Below, piece after piece: positions 8,449-15,073 of a stretch of 24,283 nucleotides of DNA. The notes below the pieces were generated by a model, which was not told the origin of the DNA, searched no databases, and was given only the letters and a program-made list of their open reading frames with translations. How positions within the stretch are numbered: position 1 is the stretch's first letter; every line of letters begins with the position of its first letter. The stretch is taken from assembly GCA_001871685.1 (NCBI GenBank), contig MNVK01000107.1, positions 1 to 24,283 of the forward strand, in the 5' to 3' direction. This stretch comes from Nitrospirae bacterium CG1_02_44_142 (GTDB lineage: Bacteria; Nitrospirota; Thermodesulfovibrionia; Thermodesulfovibrionales; UBA1546). Made by a program: the position numbers and the translations under genes.

Positions 8449-8463
8449 AGCAGAAATTCTGCT
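8449..8463 (+). terminator. weak hairpin after the secG/short-ORF run
   Basis: AGCAGA-AAT-TCTGCT forms a perfect 6-bp stem just downstream of the second in-frame UGA. The following bases are only partly T-rich (TGCGCTTTCTGTG), so intrinsic termination would be weak. It is the only terminator-like structure between secG and the regulator gene. Confidence 0.3.
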
Positions 8464-8544
8464 TGCGCTTTCTGTGTCTTAAAGCATAATCTACAATAAA
8501 GTCCTTAGCTTTACATTTTTGTCATATCTTATTAAACTTATCTT

Positions 8545-10071
8545 ATGAAACGTGATTATAATAAGACACTGGAAATCACTGCCCTTTACGAGATAAGCAA
8601 GCTCCTCGGTTCTTCACTCAATTTAAAATCAAACCTCAGAGGCGTAATGAGGGTGCTCTCAGAATATCTGGATATGAAAAGGGGAACCGTTGCGCTCAGA
8701 AGCAACAGCGAGGTGTCTATGGTTGCTGCGCACGGGATGACAGAGGAGGAGATAAAGAAGGGCAGATATAGACTGGGCGAGGGAATTATCGGAAAGGTTG
8801 CCAAACTCGGCTCTCCCATTGTCATTCCCAATGTTGGCGATGAGCCCCTTTTTCTCAACAAGACCGGAGCGAGGAAGATGATAAGAAAGGAGAACATCGC
8901 ATTTCTGTGTGTTCCCATAAAATTCAAGGATGAGGTTTTGGGGGTGTTGAGCGTTGACAGGCTTTTTGGCTCTAAGGTCATATCTTTTGAGGAGGACCTT
9001 AGACTGTTGAAGATTATAGCATCGCTGATTGCACAGACAGTAAAGCTTCATATGGAGATTGAAAAAGAGAGAGAGGCGTTTCTTGAGGAGAAGGAAAATC
9101 TCAGGCAGCAGCTTAAGGGCAAATACAGGCTGGAAAACATCATCGGGCAGTCAGACAGGATGCAGGAGGTCTTCGGGGCTGTTCACAGCGTGGCGACTTC
9201 AAAAGCAAATGTGCTTTTACGCGGTGAAAGCGGAACAGGCAAGGAACTTGTTGCAAAGGCAATACATTATATGAGCCCGAGAGCAAAAATGCCGTTTATA
9301 AAATTCAGCTGTGCATCTATTCCTGAGGGGCTTCTTGAATCAGAACTCTTTGGCCATGAAAAGGGCGCTTTTACAGGCGCAATGGCAATGAGAAAAGGCA
9401 GGTTTGAACTTGCTGACAGAGGCACAATATTTCTTGATGAAATCGGCGACCTTCCTTTGGCGCTCCAGCCGAAGATACTCAGGGTTTTACAGGAAAAGGA
9501 ATTTGAAAGGGTAGGCGGCGAAAAAACAACAAAGGTTGATGTGAGGCTTATTGCTGCGACAAGCAGGAATCTTGAGGCTCTTGTTTCTGAAGGAAAGTTC
9601 AGGGAAGACCTCTATTACAGGCTGAACGTTGTTCCTGTATTCCTGCCTTCGTTAAGAGAAAAGATTGAGGACCTCCCTCTGCTTGTGGAATACTTTCTGA
9701 AAAAATATAATGAAGAAAATCATAAGTCCGTGTCCATTACATCTGACACTTTAAATGTTCTTGTAAGTTATGACTGGCCCGGCAATGTGAGAGAGCTTGA
9801 GAATACAATAGAAAGACTGGTGGTTATGTCGCGGCAAAAAGTTATAACCCCGTCTGACCTGCCTTTTAATATCAGAGACTACACCCTCAGGGCAAAGTAC
9901 GCATCTCAGATAAAGGATGCCCTCCCCTCAACAATAGAAGATATTGAAAAGACCAAGATACTTGATGCGATTAAAAGGACAGGAGGGATTCAGGCAAAGG
10001 CAGCAAGACTGCTCGGTATTACCCCCCGCCAGATAGGCTATAAGATTAAGAAGTATAATATCCAATCATAA
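8545..10071 (+). CDS. NifA-like sigma-54-dependent activator (GAF-AAA-HTH)
   Basis: This 508-residue bacterial enhancer-binding protein has a GAF sensor at about 20-168, a short coiled linker (172-192), the sigma-54 interaction AAA domain at about 197-430, and a Fis-type HTH at 470-506. Walker A GESGTGKE is at 227-234, the sigma-54-contacting GAFTGA loop at 274-279 and Walker B GTIFLDEIGD at 293-302, so all activating motifs are intact. The order and the GAF type match NifA. The interdomain Cys cluster of oxygen-sensitive rhizobial NifA is absent, and no nif genes are in view. The neighbouring porin, amtB and glnB genes behind sigma-54 promoters suggest it controls ammonium acquisition. No Shine-Dalgarno precedes the ATG. 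One ACA-N4-TGT match at 8513-8522 could allow autoregulation, but one such match is expected by chance. Confidence 0.9.
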   Translation: MKRDYNKTLEITALYEISKLLGSSLNLKSNLRGVMRVLSEYLDMKRGTVALRSNSEVSMVAAHGMTEEEIKKGRYRLGEGIIGKVAKLGSPIVIPNVGDEPLFLNKTGARKMIRKENIAFLCVPIKFKDEVLGVLSVDRLFGSKVISFEEDLRLLKIIASLIAQTVKLHMEIEKEREAFLEEKENLRQQLKGKYRLENIIGQSDRMQEVFGAVHSVATSKANVLLRGESGTGKELVAKAIHYMSPRAKMPFIKFSCASIPEGLLESELFGHEKGAFTGAMAMRKGRFELADRGTIFLDEIGDLPLALQPKILRVLQEKEFERVGGEKTTKVDVRLIAATSRNLEALVSEGKFREDLYYRLNVVPVFLPSLREKIEDLPLLVEYFLKKYNEENHKSVSITSDTLNVLVSYDWPGNVRELENTIERLVVMSRQKVITPSDLPFNIRDYTLRAKYASQIKDALPSTIEDIEKTKILDAIKRTGGIQAKAARLLGITPRQIGYKIKKYNIQS

Positions 10072-10116
10072 TCCTTTCTAAAAGAAAGCAGCCCGTTTTC
10101 CTCATCTCTCAATATC

Positions 10117-10158
10117 TTTTGTATTAATACAAAATTGTTTCATTCAAAACAATTTTGT
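10117..10158. promoter_or_regulatory. overlapping palindromes: activator site cluster (UAS)
   Basis: A perfect 18-bp palindrome TTTTGTATTAATACAAAA occupies 10117-10134. Overlapping it, arms ACAAAATTGTTT (10129-10140) and AAACAATTTTGT (10147-10158) are exact inverted repeats. Each arm contains the core ACA-N4-TGT (10129-10138 and 10149-10158), with centres 20 bp apart, two helical turns. The middle also reads TGT-N10-ACA (10136-10151), which is the classical NifA upstream activator consensus. The cluster ends about 58 bp before the -24 element at 10216. The site structure is seen directly; the binding protein is inferred to be the adjacent activator. Confidence 0.75.
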
Positions 10159-10215
10159 TCACTAAGTATTTTCTGATAACTACCCAACTCCCTGTTATTC
10201 CTTGTTTTTCAGTTC

Positions 10216-10231
10216 TGGCATGATTCTGGCA
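10216..10231 (+). promoter_or_regulatory. sigma-54 (-24/-12) promoter
   Basis: TGGCATGATTCTGGCA has GG (10217-10218) and GC (10229-10230) with the required ten bases between them, against the consensus TGGCAC-N5-TTGCW. Transcription should start near 10242, eleven or twelve bases before an ATG at 10254 that carries AGGTGA as Shine-Dalgarno. It would drive the HTH remnant, the porin, amtB and glnB. Confidence 0.8.
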
Positions 10232-10253
10232 ATTACTAAGTCAGGTGACAGCA

Positions 10254-10456
10254 ATGAGTTCACTGAAAGATAAAATCATGAGATTGAGAGGGAAGAGATA
10301 ATCAACGCCCTCAAGAAATGTGAGTGGGTTATGGCAAGAGCCGCAAGGAAGCTCGGTATAACCGAAAGGATGATCGGATACAAGATTAAAAAATACGGCA
10401 TTAGAAAGGAGGCTTACAGAGGAGAGATGGTTGGGTTTGACAGCAGCAGGTGGTGA
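10254..10456 (+). pseudogene. stand-alone Fis/NifA-type HTH gene, frameshifted
   Basis: An ATG at 10254 with a well-placed AGGTGA encodes MSSLKDKI and then meets a stop (TAA, 10299-10301). In the -1 frame from 10277 to the stop at 10454-10456 a Fis-type HTH is open: residues such as REEIINALKKC, then ARAARKLG, then ITERMIGYKIKKYGI. The last block matches the activator's own recognition region ITPRQIGYKIKKYNI closely. Adding one A to the AAAA run at 10272-10275 joins both parts into a protein of about 67 residues. It is therefore either a recently broken gene, or a real small DNA-binding gene with a one-base sequencing or assembly error. It lies directly behind the sigma-54 promoter and before the porin gene, so it is placed to act on the same operators as the full-length activator. 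Confidence 0.7.
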
Positions 10457-10510
10457 AATGATGAGAAAGAATCGCAGGTTTCCTGCAATAAGAAATTTGG
10501 AGGTGTTGTG

Positions 10511-11344
10511 ATGAAAAGGTTAAGGATTTTAGTTTTAGTTATGGTGATGATGTTTTCCGCAGGCAGCGTATATGCGGAAGAGGCAAAAAAAGCCGAAGAG
10601 GCAAAAGTAACCGGCAGTGCGGCTGTCGGGGTTTTCAACAAGTATGTATTCAGGGGCTACGAATTAAGCTCGCACAGTTTTGTGACTCAGCCCTCTGTAA
10701 GCGTTTCTTACAAGGGGTTCTCGGCATCGCTCTGGAGCAACATTGACAGCAATGTGCACGGCACGCAGAGCGTGAGTAATGCAAATTACCTTGCCAATAC
10801 AGGCAAGAATTTAAATGAGACTGATTTCACGCTGAGCTATACCTATGCGATTGACAAACTGAGCCTGACAGGCGGATACATCTATTACGGCACGGATTAC
10901 ACCGCTGAGACAGAAGAGGTTTTTGTGACAGCGGCTTATGACATGCTGTTAAAGCCTACGCTGAGCGTATATCGCGATATAAATGAATACGGCGGAACAT
11001 ATTTCAATCTCTCAATAGCACATTCATTTCCTGTGTATAAGGAAATAACACTGGACCTCGGAGCGTCAGCAGGTTATTTCGCGGGCAGCGATGATTACTG
11101 GAAAACATACGACTCAGCAACAGGGACATATACAGGCGAGAAATACAGCGGATTGCATGATGGAATGGTAAAGGCAGGATTGACCATCCCTGTAGCGAAG
11201 AATATGTCGCTTCAGCCGCTAATTCAATACTGGTTCCCGCTCTCAAGCAATGCTAAAAAAAGCGTGAGCGGAAATTCGTATAACCCGAACGGAAAGCTTG
11301 ATGAAACACTTGTGACAGGAGTAAACCTGACACTCAGTTTTTAA
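10511..11344 (+). CDS. TorF-type putative porin
   Basis: This 277-residue outer-membrane barrel protein has a signal peptide (RLRILVLVMVMMFSAGSVYAE) and then alternating amphipathic strands. The start of the mature part, VTGSAAVGVFNKYVFRGYELS, resembles the TIGR02001/TorF putative porin family. The chain ends in Phe (VTGVNLTLSF), the usual signal for outer-membrane assembly. The ATG at 10511 is preferred over the in-frame GTG at 10508 because GGAGGTG (10499-10505) lies five bases before the ATG and only two before the GTG. It sits 24 bases before amtB and behind the sigma-54 promoter, so it probably lets ammonium or small nitrogen compounds cross the outer membrane; that role is an inference from context. 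Confidence 0.85.
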   Translation: MKRLRILVLVMVMMFSAGSVYAEEAKKAEEAKVTGSAAVGVFNKYVFRGYELSSHSFVTQPSVSVSYKGFSASLWSNIDSNVHGTQSVSNANYLANTGKNLNETDFTLSYTYAIDKLSLTGGYIYYGTDYTAETEEVFVTAAYDMLLKPTLSVYRDINEYGGTYFNLSIAHSFPVYKEITLDLGASAGYFAGSDDYWKTYDSATGTYTGEKYSGLHDGMVKAGLTIPVAKNMSLQPLIQYWFPLSSNAKKSVSGNSYNPNGKLDETLVTGVNLTLSF

Positions 11345-11368
11345 GAAAAATTATGATGGAGGTGTAAA

Positions 11369-12745
11369 ATGAAACGTTTAGTAAGTGTTCTGGTTTTAGT
11401 ATGTATTATTGCGTTAGCAGGTTCTCTGTTTGCTGGGGAGGTAAAGACTGAAGTCCCCGCTGCAACGTCGGCACCTGCTGTTGCAGCACAGCCTGAGCCG
11501 CCAACGGTTCCGACTCCGCCAAAGGTTGATACCGGCGATACTGCATGGGTTCTGATTTCTTCAGCGCTTGTAATGCTGATGACCCCGGGGCTGGCTCTGT
11601 TTTACGGCGGTATGGTGCGGAGGAAAAATGTCCTTGGAACAATAATGCAGAGCTTTATAGCGCTCGGGGTAATAACAATATTATGGGCGCTTTATGGCTA
11701 CAGTCTTTCATTCGGACCCGATAAATGGCACATAATAGGCGGTCTTGAATGGGTAGGGCTTAGAGGCGTCGGACTTGAGCCAAATCCTGATTATGCGGCA
11801 ACTATACCACATCAGGCATTCATGATATTTCAGATGATGTTTGCCGTGATTACTCCGGCGCTGATAACTGGCGCGTTTGCCGAGAGATTCAAGTTCAAGG
11901 CATATCTTTTGTTTCTTGTGCTCTGGGCAACTATTGTTTATTTCCCTCTGGCGCACTGGGTATGGGGGGTTGGCGGATGGATAAGAGAACTTGGAGCGCT
12001 TGATTTTGCGGGCGGTCTTGTTGTTCATATAAGTTCCGGAGTTTCAGCGCTTGCAGCCGCTATTATTGTCGGCAAGAGAAGGAAGCACGGCATTGAGCAG
12101 ATGGCGCCTCATAACCTTACAATGACGCTTCTCGGAGCTGCTCTGCTCTGGTTTGGATGGTTTGGTTTTAACGGAGGAAGCGCTGTTGCATCCGGTTCTC
12201 TGGCAACATCAGCCTTTGTTGTAACGCATATTGCAACTGCAGCCTCAGCGCTTTCATGGATGTTTACTGAATGGATTCACAGGAATAAGCCGACTGCTCT
12301 CGGCGCGGCTTCAGGCGCGGTTGCCGGGCTTGTTGCGATAACACCAGCATCAGGTTTTGTAGGTCCGATGCCCGCTCTTGTGATAGGACTTGTGGCAGGT
12401 GTTTTGTGCTATATGGCAGTTAATCTCAAGACAAGGCTTGGTTACGATGACTCTCTTGATGCAGTTGGAGTGCACGGCGTAGGCGGCACCTGGGGCGCAA
12501 TAGCAACCGGTTTGTTCGCATCTAAATTGATAAACAGCGCGGGCAACGATGGGCTGTTTTACGGGAATGCATCGCTTTTGCTGAACCAGATAATAAGCGT
12601 TGGCGCTGCATGGATTTATTCCTTTGCAGCGACTCTCGCGATATTAAAGGTTATTGACTGGACTGTTGGTTTACGTGTAAGCGAAGAAGATGAGGCTGGC
12701 GGCCTTGATCTGAGCCAGCACGGTGAGAGCGGATATACATTATAA
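11369..12745 (+). CDS. amtB: ammonium channel AmtB (first copy)
   Basis: This 458-residue Amt/Rh-family channel conducts ammonium across the inner membrane. A cleavable signal peptide (residues 1-22) and an unusual 30-residue Ala/Pro-rich spacer precede the channel, which starts at about residue 53 (VDTGDTAWVLISSALVMLMTPG). The pore histidines are His220 (GGLVVHISSG) and His369 (VGVHGVGG), and the phenylalanine-gate region FMIFQMMFAVITPALITGAFAER is present. The cytoplasmic tail ends GLDLSQHGESGYTL, the segment that contacts PII proteins. GGAGGTG precedes the ATG. It lies between the porin gene and glnB and is under sigma-54 control from 10216. A second, very similar copy lies at 13537. Confidence 0.96.
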   Translation: MKRLVSVLVLVCIIALAGSLFAGEVKTEVPAATSAPAVAAQPEPPTVPTPPKVDTGDTAWVLISSALVMLMTPGLALFYGGMVRRKNVLGTIMQSFIALGVITILWALYGYSLSFGPDKWHIIGGLEWVGLRGVGLEPNPDYAATIPHQAFMIFQMMFAVITPALITGAFAERFKFKAYLLFLVLWATIVYFPLAHWVWGVGGWIRELGALDFAGGLVVHISSGVSALAAAIIVGKRRKHGIEQMAPHNLTMTLLGAALLWFGWFGFNGGSAVASGSLATSAFVVTHIATAASALSWMFTEWIHRNKPTALGAASGAVAGLVAITPASGFVGPMPALVIGLVAGVLCYMAVNLKTRLGYDDSLDAVGVHGVGGTWGAIATGLFASKLINSAGNDGLFYGNASLLLNQIISVGAAWIYSFAATLAILKVIDWTVGLRVSEEDEAGGLDLSQHGESGYTL

Positions 12746-12750
12746 ATAAT

Positions 12751-12829
12751 GGTGAATGGGTAAATAGGTGAATGGGTCAAAAGGTAAATTTCAGGCGATT
12801 CACCGATTCACCGAATAGCGATTCACCGA
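12751..12829 (+). repeat. dispersed repeat, copy 1 (GGTGAAT/ATTCACC type)
   Basis: The amtB-glnB gap is filled by short reiterated units: GGTGAATGGG, AGGTGAATGGG and three GATTCACCG units. The core GATTCACCGAATAGCGATT (12805-12823) and AATAGGTGAATGGGT (12763-12777) recur in inverted orientation at 15682-15754. The left part (GGTGAAT) and right part (ATTCACC) are complementary, so the element can fold. Confidence 0.75.
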
Positions 12830-12844
12830 AAAAACGGAGGCAAT

Positions 12845-13183
12845 ATGAGAAAGATAGAAGCCATTATAAAGCCGTTCAAATTAGAGGAGGTAAAAGATGC
12901 CCTGAATCAGATAGGGATACAGGGTATGACAGTTACGGAGGTTAAGGGGTTCGGGAGACAGAAAGGGCATGTGGAGCTTTACAGGGGCGCGGAATATGAC
13001 ATAACTTTTGTGCCAAAAATAAAAATAGAAGTTGTGGTGTCCGAAAGCCTTACAGAAAAGGCCATTGAAACGATAGAAGCTGCGGCAAAGACCGGCAAGG
13101 TAGGCGATGGAAAGATATTCATCTCAAGACTTGATGATGTAATCAGGATACGGACAGGAGAAAAGGGCGACATGGCGATTTAA
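12845..13183 (+). CDS. glnB: nitrogen regulatory protein PII
   Basis: This 112-residue PII signal protein senses ATP, ADP and 2-oxoglutarate and binds targets such as AmtB. The T-loop GHVELYRGAEYDITFVPK is intact, with Tyr51 as the potential uridylylation site. The B-loop TGKVGDGKIF (near 83-92) and the C-loop RIRTGEKGDMAI are canonical, and the length is the usual 112. GGAGG stands before the ATG. Its place directly after amtB is the classical glnK-amtB linkage, here in reversed order, so the name glnK would be equally suitable. It is probably transcribed with porin and amtB from the sigma-54 promoter at 10216, although a repeat element lies in the 99-base gap. Confidence 0.96.
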   Translation: MRKIEAIIKPFKLEEVKDALNQIGIQGMTVTEVKGFGRQKGHVELYRGAEYDITFVPKIKIEVVVSESLTEKAIETIEAAAKTGKVGDGKIFISRLDDVIRIRTGEKGDMAI

Positions 13184-13193
13184 GTTGAGCCCC

Positions 13194-13321
13194 CTGAAAA
13201 AGTCTTTTTGAGGTGTCATTGCGAGGAGCGTAAGCGACGTGGCAATCTTTGACCTGTTGCTTTATATAAAGGCGAGATTGCTTCGCTTTGCTCGCAATGA
13301 CAATGCGCTGGGGTTTTTCAG
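13194..13321. repeat. palindromic REP/MITE-like element
   Basis: The outer arms CTGAAAAA (13194-13201) and TTTTTCAG (13314-13321) and the inner arms TGTCATTGCGAG (13214-13225) and CTCGCAATGACA (13291-13302) are perfect inverted repeats; GGCAATCT/AGATTGC extends the fold. The sequence TGTCATTGCGAGGAGCG is a type of intergenic repeat I recall from many bacterial genomes. It has no ORF. It separates glnB from the operators of the second amtB. Confidence 0.75.
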
Positions 13322-13348
13322 CAGCCGCATAAGAACAAATCTGTATTT

Positions 13349-13364
13349 CCTACAAAAATGTAGG
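13349..13364. promoter_or_regulatory. palindromic operator 1 of the second amtB
   Basis: CCTACAAAAATGTAGG is a near-perfect 16-bp palindrome (CCTACA-N4-TGTAGG). It shares the core ACA-N4-TGT with the cluster at 10129-10158 and with the second operator 69 bp downstream. It lies about 120 bp upstream of the -24 element, a normal distance for an enhancer-type site. Confidence 0.75.
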
Positions 13365-13417
13365 CAGATGCTAACCCTCTGTTTTTAAGGAATAAAGCGG
13401 GAAATAAGACTGTCTGT

Positions 13418-13433
13418 CCTACAAAATTGTAGG
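13418..13433. promoter_or_regulatory. palindromic operator 2 of the second amtB
   Basis: CCTACAAAATTGTAGG differs from operator 1 at a single base. Its centre ACAAAATTGT is identical to the arm at 10129-10138 upstream of the porin operon. It ends about 50 bp before the sigma-54 promoter at 13484. Confidence 0.78.
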
Positions 13434-13483
13434 ATTCCATAGCTATCTTTCGCTGAAATTTCCTTTAAAATCAATGAGTTCTC

Positions 13484-13499
13484 TGGCATGGTTTTAGCT
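13484..13499 (+). promoter_or_regulatory. sigma-54 (-24/-12) promoter of the second amtB
   Basis: TGGCATGGTTTTAGCT has GG (13485-13486) and GC (13497-13498) separated by ten bases, as sigma-54 RNA polymerase requires. The expected start near 13510 leaves a leader of about 27 bases with AAGGAG before the ATG at 13537. Confidence 0.8.
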
Positions 13500-13536
13500 A
13501 ATACATCCTGAAAATACTGGCAAGGAGCGTTTGAGA

Positions 13537-14844
13537 ATGAAAAAATGGATGGCTTTAGCTATTTATGGCATATGTTCGTTTTTCCTGACAGCGCCTGATG
13601 TTTTTGCTCAGGAAGCAGGAAAAGTTGACGCAGGGGATACCGCCTTTGTTCTTCTGTCTGCCGCTCTTGTAATGCTTATGACCCCGGGGCTGGCTCTGTT
13701 TTACGGCGGTATGGTCAGGCGCAAAAATGTTCTCGGAACAATAATGCAGAGTTTTGTCACGATTGCAATAGTAAGTATTCAGTGGATACTTTTCGGATAC
13801 AGCCTGTCTTTCGGCCCGGATATCGGCGGTTTCATCGGAGGGCTTGACTGGGCAGGGCTAAGAGGAGTAGGCGGCCTTCCTAACCCGGACTATGCCGCAA
13901 CAATTCCGCACATTGCGTTCATGATATATCAGGCGATGTTTGCTGTGATAACGCCTGCATTGATTACCGGCGCCTTTGCCGAAAGAATGAAGTTTTCAGC
14001 CTTCTTTGTATTTACAATCCTGTGGTCAACAATTGTCTATGACCCTGTTGCGCACTGGATATGGGGCGCTGGCGGATGGTTAAAAAATATGGGCGTTCTG
14101 GATTTTGCAGGCGGCCTTGTTGTCCATATAACATCCGGCATATCAGCGCTTGCAGCTGCGTTGATAATTGGCAAAAGAAAAGGCTATATGCACGAAGCAT
14201 TTACCCCGCATAACCTGCCCATGACAGTGCTCGGCGCAGGGCTTTTGTGGTTCGGGTGGTTCGGGTTCAACGCGGGAAGCGCACTGTCATCAGGCACCTT
14301 AAGCGCCATGACGTTTGTTGTGACGCACATATCCGCTGTTTCAGCGACGCTTATATGGGTGATTATAGAATGGCTTCACAGGGGAAAGCCTACAATGTTC
14401 GGCGCTGCTACGGGTTCCATTGCCGGCCTCGCTACCATTACGCCAGCCTCGGGATTTGTAGGTCCCATGTCTGCGCTCTGCATAGGCTTGGCCGCCGGGG
14501 CGATTTGTTACATTGCGCTGAATATGAAAAACCGTTTCGGGTATGACGACTCGCTTGACGCCTTCGGAGTGCACGGCATCGGCGGCATTTTGGGCACACT
14601 CGCAACAGGGCTCCTTGCTCAAAAGATTTTAAATCCCGGAGGCGCTGACGGCCTGTTTTTCGGCAGCGGCAATATGTTGATTTCCCAGATTATCGCGGTA
14701 TCTGTCACGGCAATATATTCATTTGTAATAACAGTTATTATCTTGAAGGTTATTGACTGGACCATCGGGCTGAGGGTTGATGAAGATGCGGAGTTTGAAG
14801 GTCTTGATATATCCCAGCACGGCGAAAGCGGATATACATTGTAA
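13537..14844 (+). CDS. amtB: ammonium channel AmtB (second copy)
   Basis: This 435-residue Amt-family channel has a signal peptide (1-24) and lacks the Ala/Pro spacer of the first copy. Pore histidines are His197 and His346, and the tail again ends with SQHGESGYTL. The ATG at 13537 is preferred to the TTG at 13531 because AAGGAG (13522-13527) is nine bases from the ATG and three from the TTG. It is closely similar to the first copy throughout, including about 38 identical bases in a row over the first transmembrane segment, which suggests a duplication or gene conversion. It has its own operators and sigma-54 promoter and no linked PII gene downstream. A separate expression threshold or affinity is possible but not visible in the sequence. 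Confidence 0.96.
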   Translation: MKKWMALAIYGICSFFLTAPDVFAQEAGKVDAGDTAFVLLSAALVMLMTPGLALFYGGMVRRKNVLGTIMQSFVTIAIVSIQWILFGYSLSFGPDIGGFIGGLDWAGLRGVGGLPNPDYAATIPHIAFMIYQAMFAVITPALITGAFAERMKFSAFFVFTILWSTIVYDPVAHWIWGAGGWLKNMGVLDFAGGLVVHITSGISALAAALIIGKRKGYMHEAFTPHNLPMTVLGAGLLWFGWFGFNAGSALSSGTLSAMTFVVTHISAVSATLIWVIIEWLHRGKPTMFGAATGSIAGLATITPASGFVGPMSALCIGLAAGAICYIALNMKNRFGYDDSLDAFGVHGIGGILGTLATGLLAQKILNPGGADGLFFGSGNMLISQIIAVSVTAIYSFVITVIILKVIDWTIGLRVDEDAEFEGLDISQHGESGYTL

Positions 14845-14866
14845 GTAAAAGTTAGAAATTAAAGCT

Positions 14867-15044
14867 GAGAGGCTCTGGCTGGCTTTCGGCAATATTAAAC
14901 TACCTCTGCATGAATGCAGGTGTTAGTGCAATATAGAAGTCTCTTGTGAGTTCTCAGGCGGGGCTATCCGCTTCACTTCGTTTCGTCTTCAGCCCCTATT
15001 TTGACCGACCCGTGAATCTTGCCTTAATCCAGCCAGAGCCTCTC
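14867..15044. other. structured intergenic element bounded by 16-bp inverted repeat
   Basis: GAGAGGCTCTGGCTGG (14867-14882) and CCAGCCAGAGCCTCTC (15029-15044) are exact inverted repeats enclosing 146 bases. Inside, CTGCAT-GA-ATGCAG makes a small hairpin and GGGGCT...AGCCCC makes a second, larger one. No ORF of note is present. This could be a structured RNA in the amtB-trpF gap, or a non-autonomous mobile element with terminal inverted repeats. It ends 13 bases before the trpF -10 element. Confidence 0.55.
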
Positions 15045-15056
15045 TACACAGTGTTA

Positions 15057-15065
15057 TGCTATAAT
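15057..15065 (+). promoter_or_regulatory. extended -10 promoter of trpF (leaderless)
   Basis: TGCTATAAT is a perfect extended -10 (TGN-TATAAT) ending eight bases before the trpF ATG at 15074. The expected start is at about 15072-15073, so the mRNA would begin at or just before the AUG. No Shine-Dalgarno is present. No good -35 is seen, which fits the extended -10 type. Confidence 0.6.
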
Positions 15066-15073
15066 CTGCATAC

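Noticed and set aside
8513..8522. ACA-N4-TGT match upstream of the activator as an autoregulatory operator
   Set aside because: A single match to a six-base-specific pattern is expected several times in 24 kb by chance; it lacks a partner site and flanking symmetry.
10074..10088. CTTTCT-AAA-AGAAAG hairpin after the activator gene as a terminator
   Set aside because: The stem is A/T-rich and no T run follows directly, so I do not list it as a terminator.
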